From assembly GCF_030463565.1 (NCBI RefSeq), contig NC_134643.1, forward strand, positions 214,944,583 to 215,008,582: a stretch of DNA of 64,000 bases, read 5' to 3'. Origin of the DNA: Pelecanus crispus (lineage: Eukaryota; Chordata; Aves; Pelecaniformes; Pelecanidae). Shown piece after piece: positions 25,801 through 37,361 of the stretch (its first letter is position 1; each line of letters starts with the position of its first letter). The position numbers were made by a program, and so were the translations under genes. The notes beneath the pieces were generated by a model. It had not been told where the DNA came from and searched no databases. It saw nothing but the letters and a program-made list of their open reading frames with translations.

Positions 25801-26499
25801 AAAGATGGGCATGATATAGAAAAGTTTATCTATTTTTAGAAGTCTTGCTCAAATTGCCAGCTTCCTAGCATATAGTGTGGTCTGGACTGACAATAAGCAG
25901 GAATTTCCACAAGAGCTGATACCACTCTATATACTCCAAAATCACTTGTGAAATCCATGGAATATGTGGATGTTGACAGAACACTACAAGCAGCATGTGG
26001 CTGACCAACATCCCAAGCAGCCAGATCTTTTTTTGGCAGCCTGCACATATTCTAGCAGTTAACATCAGGAAAAAAAACAAACTGCTTTTTCTTTGGACAA
26101 TATAACACTCTGCCTTCTTAAAGTAGCCTTTGTAAAATAAATGACGTCATTCATGAGTAGGAAAACAGCAGATGGCCTAAATGATAGAGTCTTTCTGAGG
26201 TATATGACACCTTGTAAAGGGTGTGTCTAGAGATATCTGTGCTAATTTGTGGGTTTGGCTTGTGGCCTTGATTAAGGATGTTGGGCCATTTATCGAACGA
26301 ACACATATAAAATTATACATGTTCCTTTTCCAGGTTAGGTAAAGGTGGCCCGTCCACCTACGTAAAGACTGGTAATTAATGTCTTAAGTGGGATAGATAA
26401 CGCGCCATGGTTCCAAGTCCCTTGGCCTCCCTACATACTATCAGTGCCCTGTCATGTCTTCCGCCCTCTCGCCTTTTGCCACCACCACTCCTGGGGGTC
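22885..26499. other. Unassigned stretch
   Basis: Between the SINE and the R2 remnant I find no gene. A 136-codon minus-strand frame (24099-24509) has no recognisable domain. The last 150-200 bp (about 26300-26499) may hold the R2 3' UTR, whose end I cannot fix. Confidence 0.4.
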
Positions 26500-26583
26500 C
26501 AGCTCCCACCTTAGATAGAAAGGATCAGTTTATTTACAATTCATTAGCTCATACAATTACAATTCATTAATTCATTAAGATCT

Positions 26584-27384
26584 TCAAATAGTCCATGCCT
26601 GACTAGCAAATATATGTACAATATCTACTGAAGTAATTAGCACCCGATTTGATAAATGAAGAGTGACCTTTTCCTGTTGGGAACTGGAGAGTCCTAGTTC
26701 TGTTAACAATTTGTAGTTGCCTTGATACCACTTGCCACGTGCTCCTATAGGAAATCCAATAAATTTAATAGTAGTGGCATTTGTTAGTTCTTGAACTTGA
26801 CCTTTAAGATGTTGGTATTTCTTTACTTTTTCTGCATCTGCCAAAGATGTTAATTTACTCTCATACCTAACTGTGGTGTCTACTACAAGGGCCTGACCTC
26901 ATTTAACAAATGTCAAGTCCAGTTTGTATAACTCATTTTGTTCATCTTTCAGCAGTGGCTCCTGGAATACTACACAATCTTTCTTTTTGGCTTCATCTGC
27001 TAACAGTTCACATAGTTGGTTATGTCTCTTAATCCTAGCATCTTGCACCGCAGGGCAGTATCCAATAATATGCGAGCAGGCCTCATTCTCTGCCTGGTAA
27101 TGCCAACAAGATTTAATCTGAGTCTCTTATCTGCCCCTTGCCAAAAATTCTCTTGTGGGGTAGACATTAGCTCTTAGCTGTAATGCAGTGATAAGCTTTC
27201 TGTGGGGAATGCCTCTGTAATATTCAATCCAGTTGTTACTGATTTTATCCTTCTCAAAGCTGGAAATACCACAGCCCTGGGACAGCAGCTTGGTCCAATT
27301 CACAAATTCTTGGGTTTGCCAATTATAGGGCCTCGGAAATAACTTTTGGAGCAGGTATCTCCCATTCCGAGACTGGTTCCTCAC
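26584..27384 (-). pseudogene. R2 restriction-like endonuclease region
   Basis: This is the C-terminal part of the R2 protein. A frame ending in YPTREFLARGR (27127-27384) leads into a zinc-knuckle region reading CWHYQAENEACSHIIGYC. There the second cysteine expected in such knuckles appears to be Tyr. Next comes the PD-(D/E)XK-like core: KLDLTF, an in-frame TGA near 26900, and ALVVDTTVRYE. The usual Pro before the first Asp is Leu. A second open frame (26584-26844) carries the tail after the core. The nuclease would nick the insertion target in an active element. The stop and knuckle change argue that this one is dead. Confidence 0.85.
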
Positions 27385-27816
27385 TGCCTGCTTCCTCTGA
27401 AATCACCATGCTGCTCTCAGGTCCCAAATAGATAGGATCTTATCCTTATCTCCTCCTGCTGCAATCCATAATCTTTCAAATTCTTTCTCAATACCCTCTT
27501 GCTGAATGACCACTCTTACTGTCTCCTCCAAAGACTGTGCAATTCTGTGTAGTCTTCAAGCCTGTACACTAGGGATCAGCCCTGAGAGTCTGGTAATACC
27601 CACGCCTCCATCCTGGATGCCGGAATACAGGATAACATCACAGGTACATGCCAGTAGATGTAACCATTCCTTGACAGCAGCTCAAACTGCTAAATCAAGG
27701 GTTTACAAGTACATAACTTTTACATCGGCCTGGTCTGCTAAGTAAAGCAATCACAGAATAATACATCCTTTCAAGATGTCAACTTTCTCAAATGGCTTCA
27801 GTGAAGCCTTCCCAAT

Positions 27817-29279
27817 CTATTGTAACCACAACTTCACTTTTTCCAGTAGTTCTGGTTTCAATATTCCAGTCCATGGGTCAATACATAGGCCCAGGTACTT
27901 CTCAGAGCTACCAGGTTCAATCATATCAAGGGGACTGCCATTAATCATCCATGGAGGACAGTCATTGACAGTATATGAATCTTCCGTAGGCTTGATGTAA
28001 AAGCCATGACACTTCTCCCCTTGTGTCTTGAGGCCAGTTAGATCACAAAAGACCTCCAAAATTTCAATATTTTTCTGCATTCCTTCCCATGAATCGCTCA
28101 GTAGTACCAAGTTGCCTGCAAAAGCCATAGTTGTTACATTTTTCAAGCAGTGTTGGAAACAACATCCTTCCTCCTCCAACACAGCAGGGTGTCCACAGAT
28201 AAGTTAAATAAAATTGGAGACATTGGATCACCCTGTTTTACACCAATCCAAATCCCAATGGGATCCGACTGTTCATTCTTCAGGTCAATACAGGTGTTGA
28301 TGTCATGATACAAATTTGTAACCATGGCAATAATATGTTCATCCACGCCCTTCTGCTTAAGAGCCATAATGATGTGAAAATGGCTCACACGGTGTCAAAG
28401 GCTTCTGCTAAATCAACAAAGAGTACTCCCAGGGGTCGATGTTCCTTCTTTGTGTTTCGAATTAAGAGCTGTAGTAACTTCAAGTTTTCTGCACACCCTG
28501 ATGACCTTATAAACCCCCTTTGCTGTGGATTAATGGGACATGCCTTAGTTAACCATGCTGTTAAAATCCTTGAAAACAACCTCAAGATGGTTGAACCAAT
28601 AATAATAGGTTGCCAATTATTGATGTCATTCTAGTGTTCTGGTAAAGCAGATTTTGACAGTCCGACATTCTCTCACCATGTCCTGTATGGTACCAGATAC
28701 CAACCACAGATTGAAAAGTTCCATTAATTGGGTGTATTGAGGATCTATCTTAATAAGATCTCTCAAACTTAGCCCCTCTGGTCCTGGTGCCGCATTCTCA
28801 CTCATGTCTTTGATGTTTTTAGAGATTTCTTTCACCGTGATCATGTCTGCCTGACCAATGGTTCTGATAGCACCTAGGCCCTTGAATGTTCCCAGCAATT
28901 CCCATCTTGACTTGAACACCTTGTGTGCCTCGCCTAGTAGGATACCGCACCTCAAGGATTCCACATCATCCAGGATAATACCAGCAAGTTTCCCTCTATC
29001 CAGGTAAAACAGCCACTGGAACCGTAGGAATTGCCCCTGCTTCATGGCCCTCTTCTTCATCCACTCCTTTGGTGGTTCAGAAAGACGTATCCTGCAGGCC
29101 ACTTGGTCCTTTTGACCTTGGCTTGCTTTCCACTTGGTGGACTTAATAAACAGGCACGAATAGCAGTCCTCAAATGCCTCATCAATCAATGCTGATGGAT
29201 CTTCTTTCCCTTTGATCACCTTTTCAAAAGTTCCCCAAAGAATGAGAAGCTTTTCAGATGTCAACCAATCAGAGATCAC
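27817..29279 (-). pseudogene. R2 reverse transcriptase region
   Basis: The pre-RT frame 28626-29279 includes the linker KTVKICFT and the upstream block WLFYLDRGKLAGIILDD. RT proper follows in three frames. The first has SSGCAENLKLLQLLIRNTKKE and motif A VLFVDLAEAFDT (28385-28585). The second has motif B GVKQGDPMSPILFN (about 28206-28245). The third contains motif C. In motif C (28111-28122) the expected Ala-Asp-Asp reads as FAGN, so both catalytic aspartates are lost. The frame changes occur at about 28385 and 28180. All this is in place and collinear, so it is decay, not rearrangement. Confidence 0.87.
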
Positions 29280-29308
29280 TCTTCAATAATGGGGTCTCAG
29301 TCCCCAAC

Positions 29309-30214
29309 CTACACGTGATCCAAATTCCCAAGATGTTCCCCTTCTTTTGCTAGATGTTTCCTCCATTCTTGATCTTTTTCCCTTCTTTTCACTGGACTTT
29401 TATGGAGTCCTCTTCTCTTGTCACTTGTCTGTTTGGCTGTTTTCAACAGAATATGTTCTGCAATCAAGTTGTTGATGTTCTTACTCCCCTCATACTGCTT
29501 ATCCAACTGCCGCAACAACTTCAACCTCCTCCTCCATCCAGCACTGCCGATGTCCCGCTCTTGCGGTACCCTCTTTAGGGCAGGTATTCCTGATAGCTGG
29601 GTGGGCCAAGCATTTATGTTGTCCCAGGCCAATTTTTCATTTATATACTCTCTTGCATTCCCCACAGACCCAGCCCTCCACTGGTGCAGACTCCATAGCC
29701 CCCTTGCCCTTCAGGAAGTGGCAGGCAATACTACGACGTTTCACGTTCATTCTCCCACATCAGGCACACTGGAACAAGATCTTTTTCTTTCCATGTGCTC
29801 TCTTCAGGTGATCAATCAGTCCTGACACCTTTCCTATGTGGTTTCCAGAGCATGGACACGATGGACTTTTGTACAAGACCTTCACCACCAGCATGCTCTC
29901 AGTTGGCAGGTCCACGCTGGCACCCAGGACAGGCGTTGATGGCAATGGAGAAAACTGGGCCATGGCTCCTGGGCATGAGAGTTCCCCCCCTCTTCACTCT
30001 CAGCCTCCCTTAGGCATGGGCTGATGGTAATGCCCTTGAGACTCAGAGAGGTAGATACCCCATACACCTCTGGCAGCATGGCTAAATTGTCATTCCAGGT
30101 GGAAGGATGACACCATTCCAAACCATCGATCTCTGACTTAACAAACTCCAGTCCATTCAAATCTACTTCCTCTTCCACCAATTTTTTGTGGTCCTTGATG
30201 GTTCTAGTGACCAC
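29309..30214 (-). pseudogene. R2 N-terminal DNA-binding region
   Basis: Three zinc-finger-like modules can be followed on the minus strand: CPCSGN...LIDHLKRAHGKK (29760-29963), then FQCA(stop)CGR...IACHFLKGK, then WVCGECKRVYK(stop)KIGLGQHKC. A basic Myb-like region follows, ending in SDKRRGLHK (29309-29665). Three fingers fit the R2-A group. At least two in-frame stops interrupt the fingers. Upstream, 29882-30214 holds an acidic linker-like frame (HKKLVEEEVDLNGLEF) that is probably the N-terminal extension. The true start codon cannot be fixed. Confidence 0.8.
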
Positions 30215-30590
30215 TTCATCTCACAAGTCCACAGGACTTGTTTGTATGGCAACCGATATGAATGTAACCCACATTGGCTGACCCATTTTATCAATCTCAG
30301 TGTGAGGGTACACCTAAGATGGACAGCACCACCCTCAAAGGCTGCCAGACTGAGCCCAACTACAGCCATGGGCACAGGCAATGGGCAACGATTAACAATC
30401 GATGCCAGAATTTGTTTCACTTTTATAAATATTATCAAGTGGTCAGTGAAGCCAGTCGATAGGGAGGAAGCAACTATAACTCTATCACACTGGGGCAGAG
30501 GTCATCTTGGTTACCCTGAAGGGTATCCAGCAGGACCACGAGGAGGTGTGACCTTTGCAGCTCTGCCCAGCTAGTAACTATGATCTCATC

Positions 30591-31875
30591 TTAAAAGGGT
30601 CATATTTATTCCTGCCATATGATCTGCAACTGTACTTGCTGCCTGTCTGTGCAGAGGCCGTGTTCCCACAAGTAACACTGCTCAAGTATTTAGACAAGCT
30701 CGTAAGATGCAGGGGCATAGGGACACCTGGGAGGAGCAGGCATCTTACAGAGCTGAACCGTATGGCCAGGTCTGTCTCTGCGTCCCCAGGCAGATGTGAG
30801 CATGGGATCTGAGCTGTCAGCACTCCCAGTACAGAGCTCACTGCCCCCTCTGGGCTCTACACATCCACTAGAGGAAAGTGGATGGCCTCAAGGGCAGGTT
30901 GTAATGGTCCAGATCCCCTTGCAGTTATGCAGGATCACGCAGTTGAACAAGTTATAGGAAGAGGCACAAGATGAGTGTTCTGAGGCAGTTGAGGATCAAA
31001 CCTAAATTTGCAGAGAAGCAGATGTTCAGAAAAAAGAAATGGAGATTTCCCCATCCGCATTTCTGATACTGTCATGGGGAACATTACAGTGCAAATATGG
31101 AGACTTTCTTCAATTTGCCATTTAGGGACGCTTACCTCCTAGAAGCTCTTCTGTTCTTTGGGTTTGATTAGCTTTGGTTAAGGCAAGGAGATACATCATT
31201 CAGTTCTTCATCTCACCTTCCTTCTCTTCCCAGCCACTTGGTAACTCCCCAGCCTGCCTATCTGCAATCCCAAAAGACCACCAAGTAAGCCACATAGGTA
31301 CCTGTTGTTTCATGATACTACTTTTCCATTGAGTATCACAACCCGCCAGACCAGACTAACCTGTCCAAGCGGCTGAGCCAGAGAGCAGTCTATTAAGAAG
31401 GAAATGACGGCAAGATGTGGAAGATGGCCCACAGCAGAAATGTAACAGATAAGCGCACAGGGAGACTTATCAACCACTAGAGCAATAAGAACAGAGAAAA
31501 CATTTAATATTGTAAAAAGTCTATCCAAGTACCTAAATAGCATATCTAGCTGTCCCACAGCCAGCAGACACTGTTTAAAGAGTCCATAGCTTAGCCAGCT
31601 GGAGAGGCTAGGCAGCTGTTGAGAGCTTGTAGAGTTGTAAGAACATTGGCTATACAAAAAGGTTGGTTAAAATCACTTCAGTCCTTGAGGCGATGTTAGG
31701 AAGAGGATTTTTCCCACAAATTGTCACAAGTCAGTAACCAGTGTGAGGAAAGTGGCCTATGCCTCTGTACCTCAGACATCTACAAAAGGGAGGAACAAGA
31801 TTCATCTTTCTTCTGAAACACTGGAGATGAACCTTAACTTGTTGTTCAGTGCCGTGATGGTCCTACTGATGATAC
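30591..31875. other. Unassigned stretch
   Basis: No repeat or gene is named. A 115-codon minus-strand frame (31310-31657) is hydrophobic but has no family resemblance. Confidence 0.4.
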
Positions 31876-32464
31876 TCAACTGTTGTGGTTTAGCCCCTGT
31901 CGGCAACCAAGCACCACGCAGCCGCTCACTCACCCTACCCTTTGGTGGGATGGGGAAGAGAATCAGAAGGGCAAAAGTAAGAAAACTCGTGGGTTGAAAT
32001 AAGAAGAGTTTAATAATTGAAATAAAATAATAATAATTAAAAAAAATTGTAATGAAAAGGAGAACAACGGGAGAGAGAGAAACAAAACCCAGGGAAAAAA
32101 AAAAAAAACAAGCAATGCAACCGCTCACCACCTGCTGACCAATGCCCATCCCATCCCTGAGCAGCGATCGCTGCCCCCCAGCCAACTCCCCACAACTTAT
32201 ATACTGAGCATGACACCATATGGTATGGAATAGCCCTTTGGTCAGTTTGGGTCAGTTGTCCTGCCTGTGCCCCCTCCCAGCTTCTTGTGCACCTGGCAGA
32301 GCATGGGAAGCTGAAAACGTCCTTGACTGGTGTCAGCACTACTTAGCAACAACTAAAACATCAGTATGTTATCAACATTATTCTCATAATAAATCCAAAA
32401 CACGGCACTATGCCAGCTACTAGGAAGAAAATTAACTCTATCCAGCTGAAACCAGGACATCAAC
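31876..32464 (-). mobile_element. Solo LTR, ERVL-like, with target duplication
   Basis: The LTR is 31881-32459 (579 bp) in minus orientation. On the plus strand it begins TGTTGTGGTTTAGCCCC and ends CAGCTGAAACCAGGACA. A perfect TCAAC duplication flanks it (31876-31880 and 32460-32464). It is the same family as the copies at 2835 and 36798. It contains a TTATATAC box near 32197 (minus-strand TATA), and no viral genes are present. Confidence 0.93.
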
Positions 32465-33165
32465 CTAGAGGCTGAGTGGATCATCTATCTCGCTTGTATG
32501 CTCAGGGTAAAATTACTCCCAGATGTGAGATCAAAAAGGAAGCCCACCCCCACCCCCTGCCCCGGTCAGGTCACCAGGGCTGCTAGTCAGCCTCCCAGGC
32601 TCCTGCAAGTTTTTCATCTAACGCTGCATCTTCTACTGCTTTGGTGATGTCCGTGCTTCCTCTTGCTCTCTTCCAGTTGCTGCACATAGGAAAAAGCTTA
32701 TGGGGCTTTTCTGGCTTCTTTCTGCAGGTTTTAGGTATGGGAACATTCTGAGGCTATGGAAAAGTCTGTGCCTGTGACCAGAAGGGCCTCTTTGCGTGTT
32801 TTATTGTGAAGTTCCTTGCATTCCTCAAATTCTTTAGGCAATGGGGTTCAAAGTGCTTCAGAAACTTAAAAAAAACCCAACTCTTTGGTGACGTTTGTTT
32901 ATCTTCTCCATCTCACACATGGAGTCTGCCACTCATTCATACTACCTGCAGTGATAGTGCCCTTGGGGGCTGCTCCAGCATGACCTCAGCCAGTGGTCCA
33001 GAAGGGACAGAAGTACCCCAAGCTTTCGCTTCTGTCCGTGTACTGTGTGGACACAAACATGGACCAGAATCCTCCCATCACTCTGTCCCACCTGTCCCAG
33101 TGCTGCCACTCAGCACACAGCAGGCATGGGGGCATGTCCCTGAAGCCCCGTACAACAGGGGCTCG
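32465..33165. other. Unassigned stretch
   Basis: No recognised feature. The short frames at 32806-33168 run into the CR1 that follows and are not a gene. Confidence 0.45.
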
Positions 33166-33454
33166 TAGGACGAGAGGAAATGGGCTTAAGCTGCGCCAGG
33201 GGACGTTTAGGTTGGAAATCAGGAAAAATTTCTTTATGGAAAGGGTGGTCAAGCATTGGAACAGGCTGCCCAGAGAGGTGGTGGAGCCACCATCCCTGGA
33301 AGTGTTCAAAAAACGGGTAAACGTGGCACTTTGGGACATGGTTTAGTCTAGTCTACCCTTGATTGGCTTAAAGTAGACTTGGTAGTGTGGGTTAATGGTT
33401 GGACTGGATGATCTTAAAGGTCTTTTCCAACCTAAACAATTCTATGATTGTATG
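33166..33454 (+). mobile_element. CR1 LINE 3' fragment
   Basis: The ORF2 C-terminus ([20 protein letters not shown], then [14 protein letters not shown]) stays open through to a TAG near 33344. The 3' UTR follows, with 'ggttggactggatgatctt' and an octamer tail decayed to ATTCTATGATTGTATG. It is the same tail type as the copies at 1010-2402. Confidence 0.93.
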
Positions 33455-36400
33455 AACGTTGCTGCAAGGGCTGGGCAGGATTTTTCAGCAACTTCAGTGG
33501 GGTAAGAAGACAGAGTTTTGGGGTGTCCACTGGACTTTGGACCACTGCTGACAAACCAGTTGTTAATAGTATCCCACTATTGTTTCTCAGTGACCTGCAA
33601 CCCGCCACGAAGCAGAGCTATGATAAGAACATGGGTCTTCCTCACTCCTTGACTCTGAGCAGGAGGCCAGACTTCCTCTCCTCTGCATCAGTAGGCACAG
33701 AAAAAATTTGTTTACTAAGAACTCACCAGGTCCTGTGGATTAGTCCTCACTTTAATAACTTTCTAATTAGTAGAAACAGAAATGACTAAACTGTAATGAC
33801 AAACTATAGTGCAACTTCAGGCAAAGAATCTGAAGGGAAAACTAAATACCAAAACCAAAAGAATGATATGTTCTACAAACTTAAAGTTATTTCTTTAATG
33901 TGGCTTTCTGAAGACATAAGTAATTGGTTCATAATATTCCAAGAATGAAATTAAGCACCTCAGGAGGTAACGGTGGGCATGCTTGTTTCCATCAGTTGAG
34001 AGCCTGACCTCGTATTTCTACTTATTCATCAACTCCAAAGCAAAAAGATACCTCCTACGGGACAGGTTACCCACAAAGGGACGGCTTAAATCAATGAAGT
34101 TCCTGGAGGCATCCTTCCCTCCACAGTTAGTATGGAAATAAAACAAAAGAAACAAAACAGACTCTTTGTTTTTTTCATATTAATTGGGGCTCTCCAAGTG
34201 AACATTTCAGTTGCCATCCCTGCCCCTGCTAACTTTTTGTTTTCTGGTTTTATTGACGTGAATTGCCCCCTTTCTTTTGCTGCTGATATGCAACCTGCAC
34301 CTTCCTGTGCTGAGCATGGCCACCCTAGTCCTCTCCCTCTAGCAGGTTTTATAAGATATAATGGGTGTTTGACTGAAAATTGAATATTCAGTACTGATGC
34401 CGAGCATAAAGAAAACAGTCATATCTTGTAGGATTAAATTATCTTAATAGCTTGACAAGAACTCAGCAGGATTTTCACTTTTTACATTATGCATAAAGCG
34501 TTATTTTTAATGATTGATTTTATCCATTACTAAGGGCAGAGTGAAACCCTGGTTCCAGTGAGAGCAGTGTCAAAACTCCTACTGAAGTTAAGCAGACCCA
34601 TAAGCACCTTACCTTCCAACAAGTAGCCATAGTTTTAGCTGTATTATTGCCTTCTGTGACATTTTGGAAGGCTCATATTCCACGGGGCAGTTGTGTTTCA
34701 CCTGAGGCGACCTGAGCTTACGAGAGGGAAGAGGGCAGGAGAGATACGATGCCAGATAAACTAGCAATTCTCCAGGTGTGAAAAAAGGCTGAAACTAGCC
34801 TGTGCCTCCCCTTGGCTTCAGTCATCTTTTTTCCAAAGGTTTAAGAAGGTTGGGTGCTGGGAAGCGTGATTAGGAGAGAGATCTTTCTTTCCCCTCAATA
34901 ACCTGCTGCACACTCAGGTTCTCGAGCTCACACGCACGCTGGCTCTCATAGACTTTTCCATCTTCACCTTCCTCCAGCACTAAGAGCATCATCCAGAACG
35001 AGGATGGAAAAGGGACAGAAGATTGCAAGAGAAGAGAGAGAGGACCTGGCGGTAGCCTTGTTCTCCTCTTTTTGTCACATAGGGGCAGAGGTAGAAACAA
35101 GCAGATAAAGCCCAGGATGCAAGCAGCTGACTGCAGCTGTGTATGCCTGCAGTACCTCTGGAAATCAAATGTGCTCCTGCAAAAGTGAGGATCAGTCCCA
35201 GAGGACCTAAAGCGAAGTCTGCAGAAGACAGGACCCAGTGCTTCAGACCAGCCCTATATTCACAAATAACTTGTCCACAACTACAACAGAAACTTCTACA
35301 GCAAAAACCTCCTGGTTCTTAGCTTGGTAGTATAAATCCACAAACAACTTCCTTTTCCCAGTTACACGAGTGAAATATATTTTTTAATTCTTGTTATTAT
35401 TTTAGAGTACTTTTGTAAAATGGTAGAATACATTTAATATCTGTTTTTAAGAATAAAATCCAGGTTTGACATAATGGCAGCACAATGGAATAAAATGCCA
35501 CCCTGAATTATGAGGAAGAGTAATTCAGCATCATGCACGCTCTAGCTTTTCTCCAAAGATTCAGTGCAGAAAGCATTCCACACCACAGTTACTGTAACAG
35601 ACAGGGTGGTGAACCTGTCTTTTTTTATTAATATGCTTGATGGTGCTTTATCAGAGCCTGAACCCAGCACAAATGCTGCTTTAATTAACCTAACTCGTTT
35701 TTTCGCAGCACAGACATACTGAATGAAGTCTTTGTGTTCAGAGTCCATCTCTATGATTCAGGGGTACCTGATAAAATAATCTTCACCAACAAACAGAAAA
35801 CTCACAGCATAAAGTCTCAGCCTTAAAATCAGATGAGATGTTTCACTCCAGGCTGGGGTCTCGGACAAAATACTACCACAAAACATGCTTCTCTATTTTG
35901 TCTTCAGCCTCTACTGCTTACTTGCATTTATCTCAGGACTACCGCAAAATCCAACCAAAATTCTCAGCAAACATCCATATATTAACTTTTCTCTTCTTAG
36001 CTCTGCTTCTCCAAAGTGAGAAGCTCATCTCTCCAAAGTGAGAAGCCATCAGAACCACAGGCCTGTGCACATGTGAGGAGCAACACATGAATGGCAGAGA
36101 AGGGAAACTAGCATTAAGCCAAGCAAAATGTAGGTTTGGGACTGAAGGGGAAATAAAAATGCTCAGAGCTCTGCCTTAATCGCAGGAGGCCATTCCTATT
36201 CAGAAACAATGCAAGCATGAGCACAAGCATGACTCTGAACCTGTGTTCTCTGTTTTTAATTAGGGCTAGTCAGCATTTCCAAGAAAATTCTCTTTGTTCA
36301 CAGTTCAGAATTATAAAATATATATCCATGCTTTCCTGCAATTGCAAGCCTTTTTTTTTTTAAATTTTGGTTTCATTTTTCTATTTTAAATCCAACTTTG

Positions 36401-36792
36401 CCTTTAGGACAATTATTTTGCTGTATTTCATGTGGTCCTGCTGTGCTTGCTTCAAATAAATCCATCATCTTTAACACTGCACAAAGTTACTTGGAAACAT
36501 TATGAATGCACCAAAATATATCCACAATCTGATAATCTACACTTTCTATTTGCACTCATCTTTCTGCCTTCTGCTCATAAACAAGATGGCCAACTTCCAG
36601 TCATAGGCACTTTTGTGACTAGGATCTCAGAACCATAGTATGCCACAACTTGGGCATTGCCACTGCTGTTTCTTCCTGGACTGAGCTTCCTGTCATCCAA
36701 AATACCTAGAGAGTCTTTTACACCAGTGGCAAATTTGGGGATGCAAATGCAGAATTGTCTTCCATAATGCATACAACCAACCTGTGGGCTGA
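33455..36792. other. Unassigned stretch
   Basis: No gene is supported. A short frame (34132-34383) beginning with a basic stretch and then a hydrophobic segment could resemble a signal peptide by chance. It has no homology I know. Confidence 0.4.
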
Positions 36793-37361
36793 TTAACTGT
36801 TCTGGTTTCAGCTGGGATAGAGTTAATTTTCTTCCTAGTAGCAGGCATAGCGCTGTGGTTTGGATACAGTATGAGAATAATGCTGATAACACACTGATGG
36901 TTTAGTTGTTGCTAAGTAGCGCTGACACCAGTCAAGGACGTTTTCAGCTTCCCATGCTCTGCCAGGTGCACAAGAAGCTGGGAGGGGGCACAGCCAGGGC
37001 AGCTGACCCAAACTGGCCAAAGGGCTATTCCATACCATATGGTGTCATGCTCAGTATAGAAACTGGGGGGGTTGGCCGTGGGGCAGCGATCGCTGCTTGG
37101 GGACAGGCTGGGTATTTGTCGGTAGGTGGTGAGCAATTGCATCACTTGTTTTTCCTGGGTTTTGTTCCCCTCTCTCTCTTGTTTTCATTTTCATTACGAT
37201 GTACTATTATTATTTTATTTCAATTATTAAACTGTTCTTATCTCAACCCATGAGTTTTCTTACTTTTGCCCTTCCCATTCTCTCCCCTATCCCATCAGGA
37301 AGGAGGGTGAGCGAGCAGCTGTGTGGGGCTTAGTTGCCAACTGGGGCTAAACAACATTAAC
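36793..37361 (+). mobile_element. Solo LTR, ERVL-like, with target duplication
   Basis: The LTR is 36798-37356 (559 bp), from TGTTCTGGTTTCAGCTGG to GGGGCTAAACAACA. It is flanked by perfect TTAAC repeats (36793-36797 and 37357-37361). It carries the conserved 'ccataccatatggtgtcatg' region and the ATTAAA poly(A) signal. Confidence 0.93.

Larger units (their letters stand above)
26500..30590 (-). mobile_element. R2-type non-LTR retrotransposon, near full length, inactive
   Basis: On the minus strand, successive broken frames give the R2 protein plan in order: N-terminal zinc fingers (about 29960-29640), a Myb-like region with the R2 phrase KTAKQTSDKRR (29309-29665), a pre-RT region (28626-29279), reverse transcriptase (27817-28585), a C-terminal domain with PHRKLITALQLRANVYPTRE (27127-27384), and a restriction-like endonuclease (26584-27120). 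R2 encodes one protein that nicks 28S rDNA and reverse-transcribes its RNA there. This copy has several frameshifts, in-frame stops and lost catalytic residues. I see no 28S sequence on either side. Ends are approximate to 100-200 bp. Confidence 0.88.

Noticed and set aside
26200-26500. 28S rDNA flank of the R2 element
   Set aside because: I looked for the TTAAGGTAGCC-type target and its complement at both edges and saw none.
31310-31657. Hydrophobic 115-codon minus-strand frame as a membrane protein
   Set aside because: It has no family resemblance, splice context or start context, and is probably chance.
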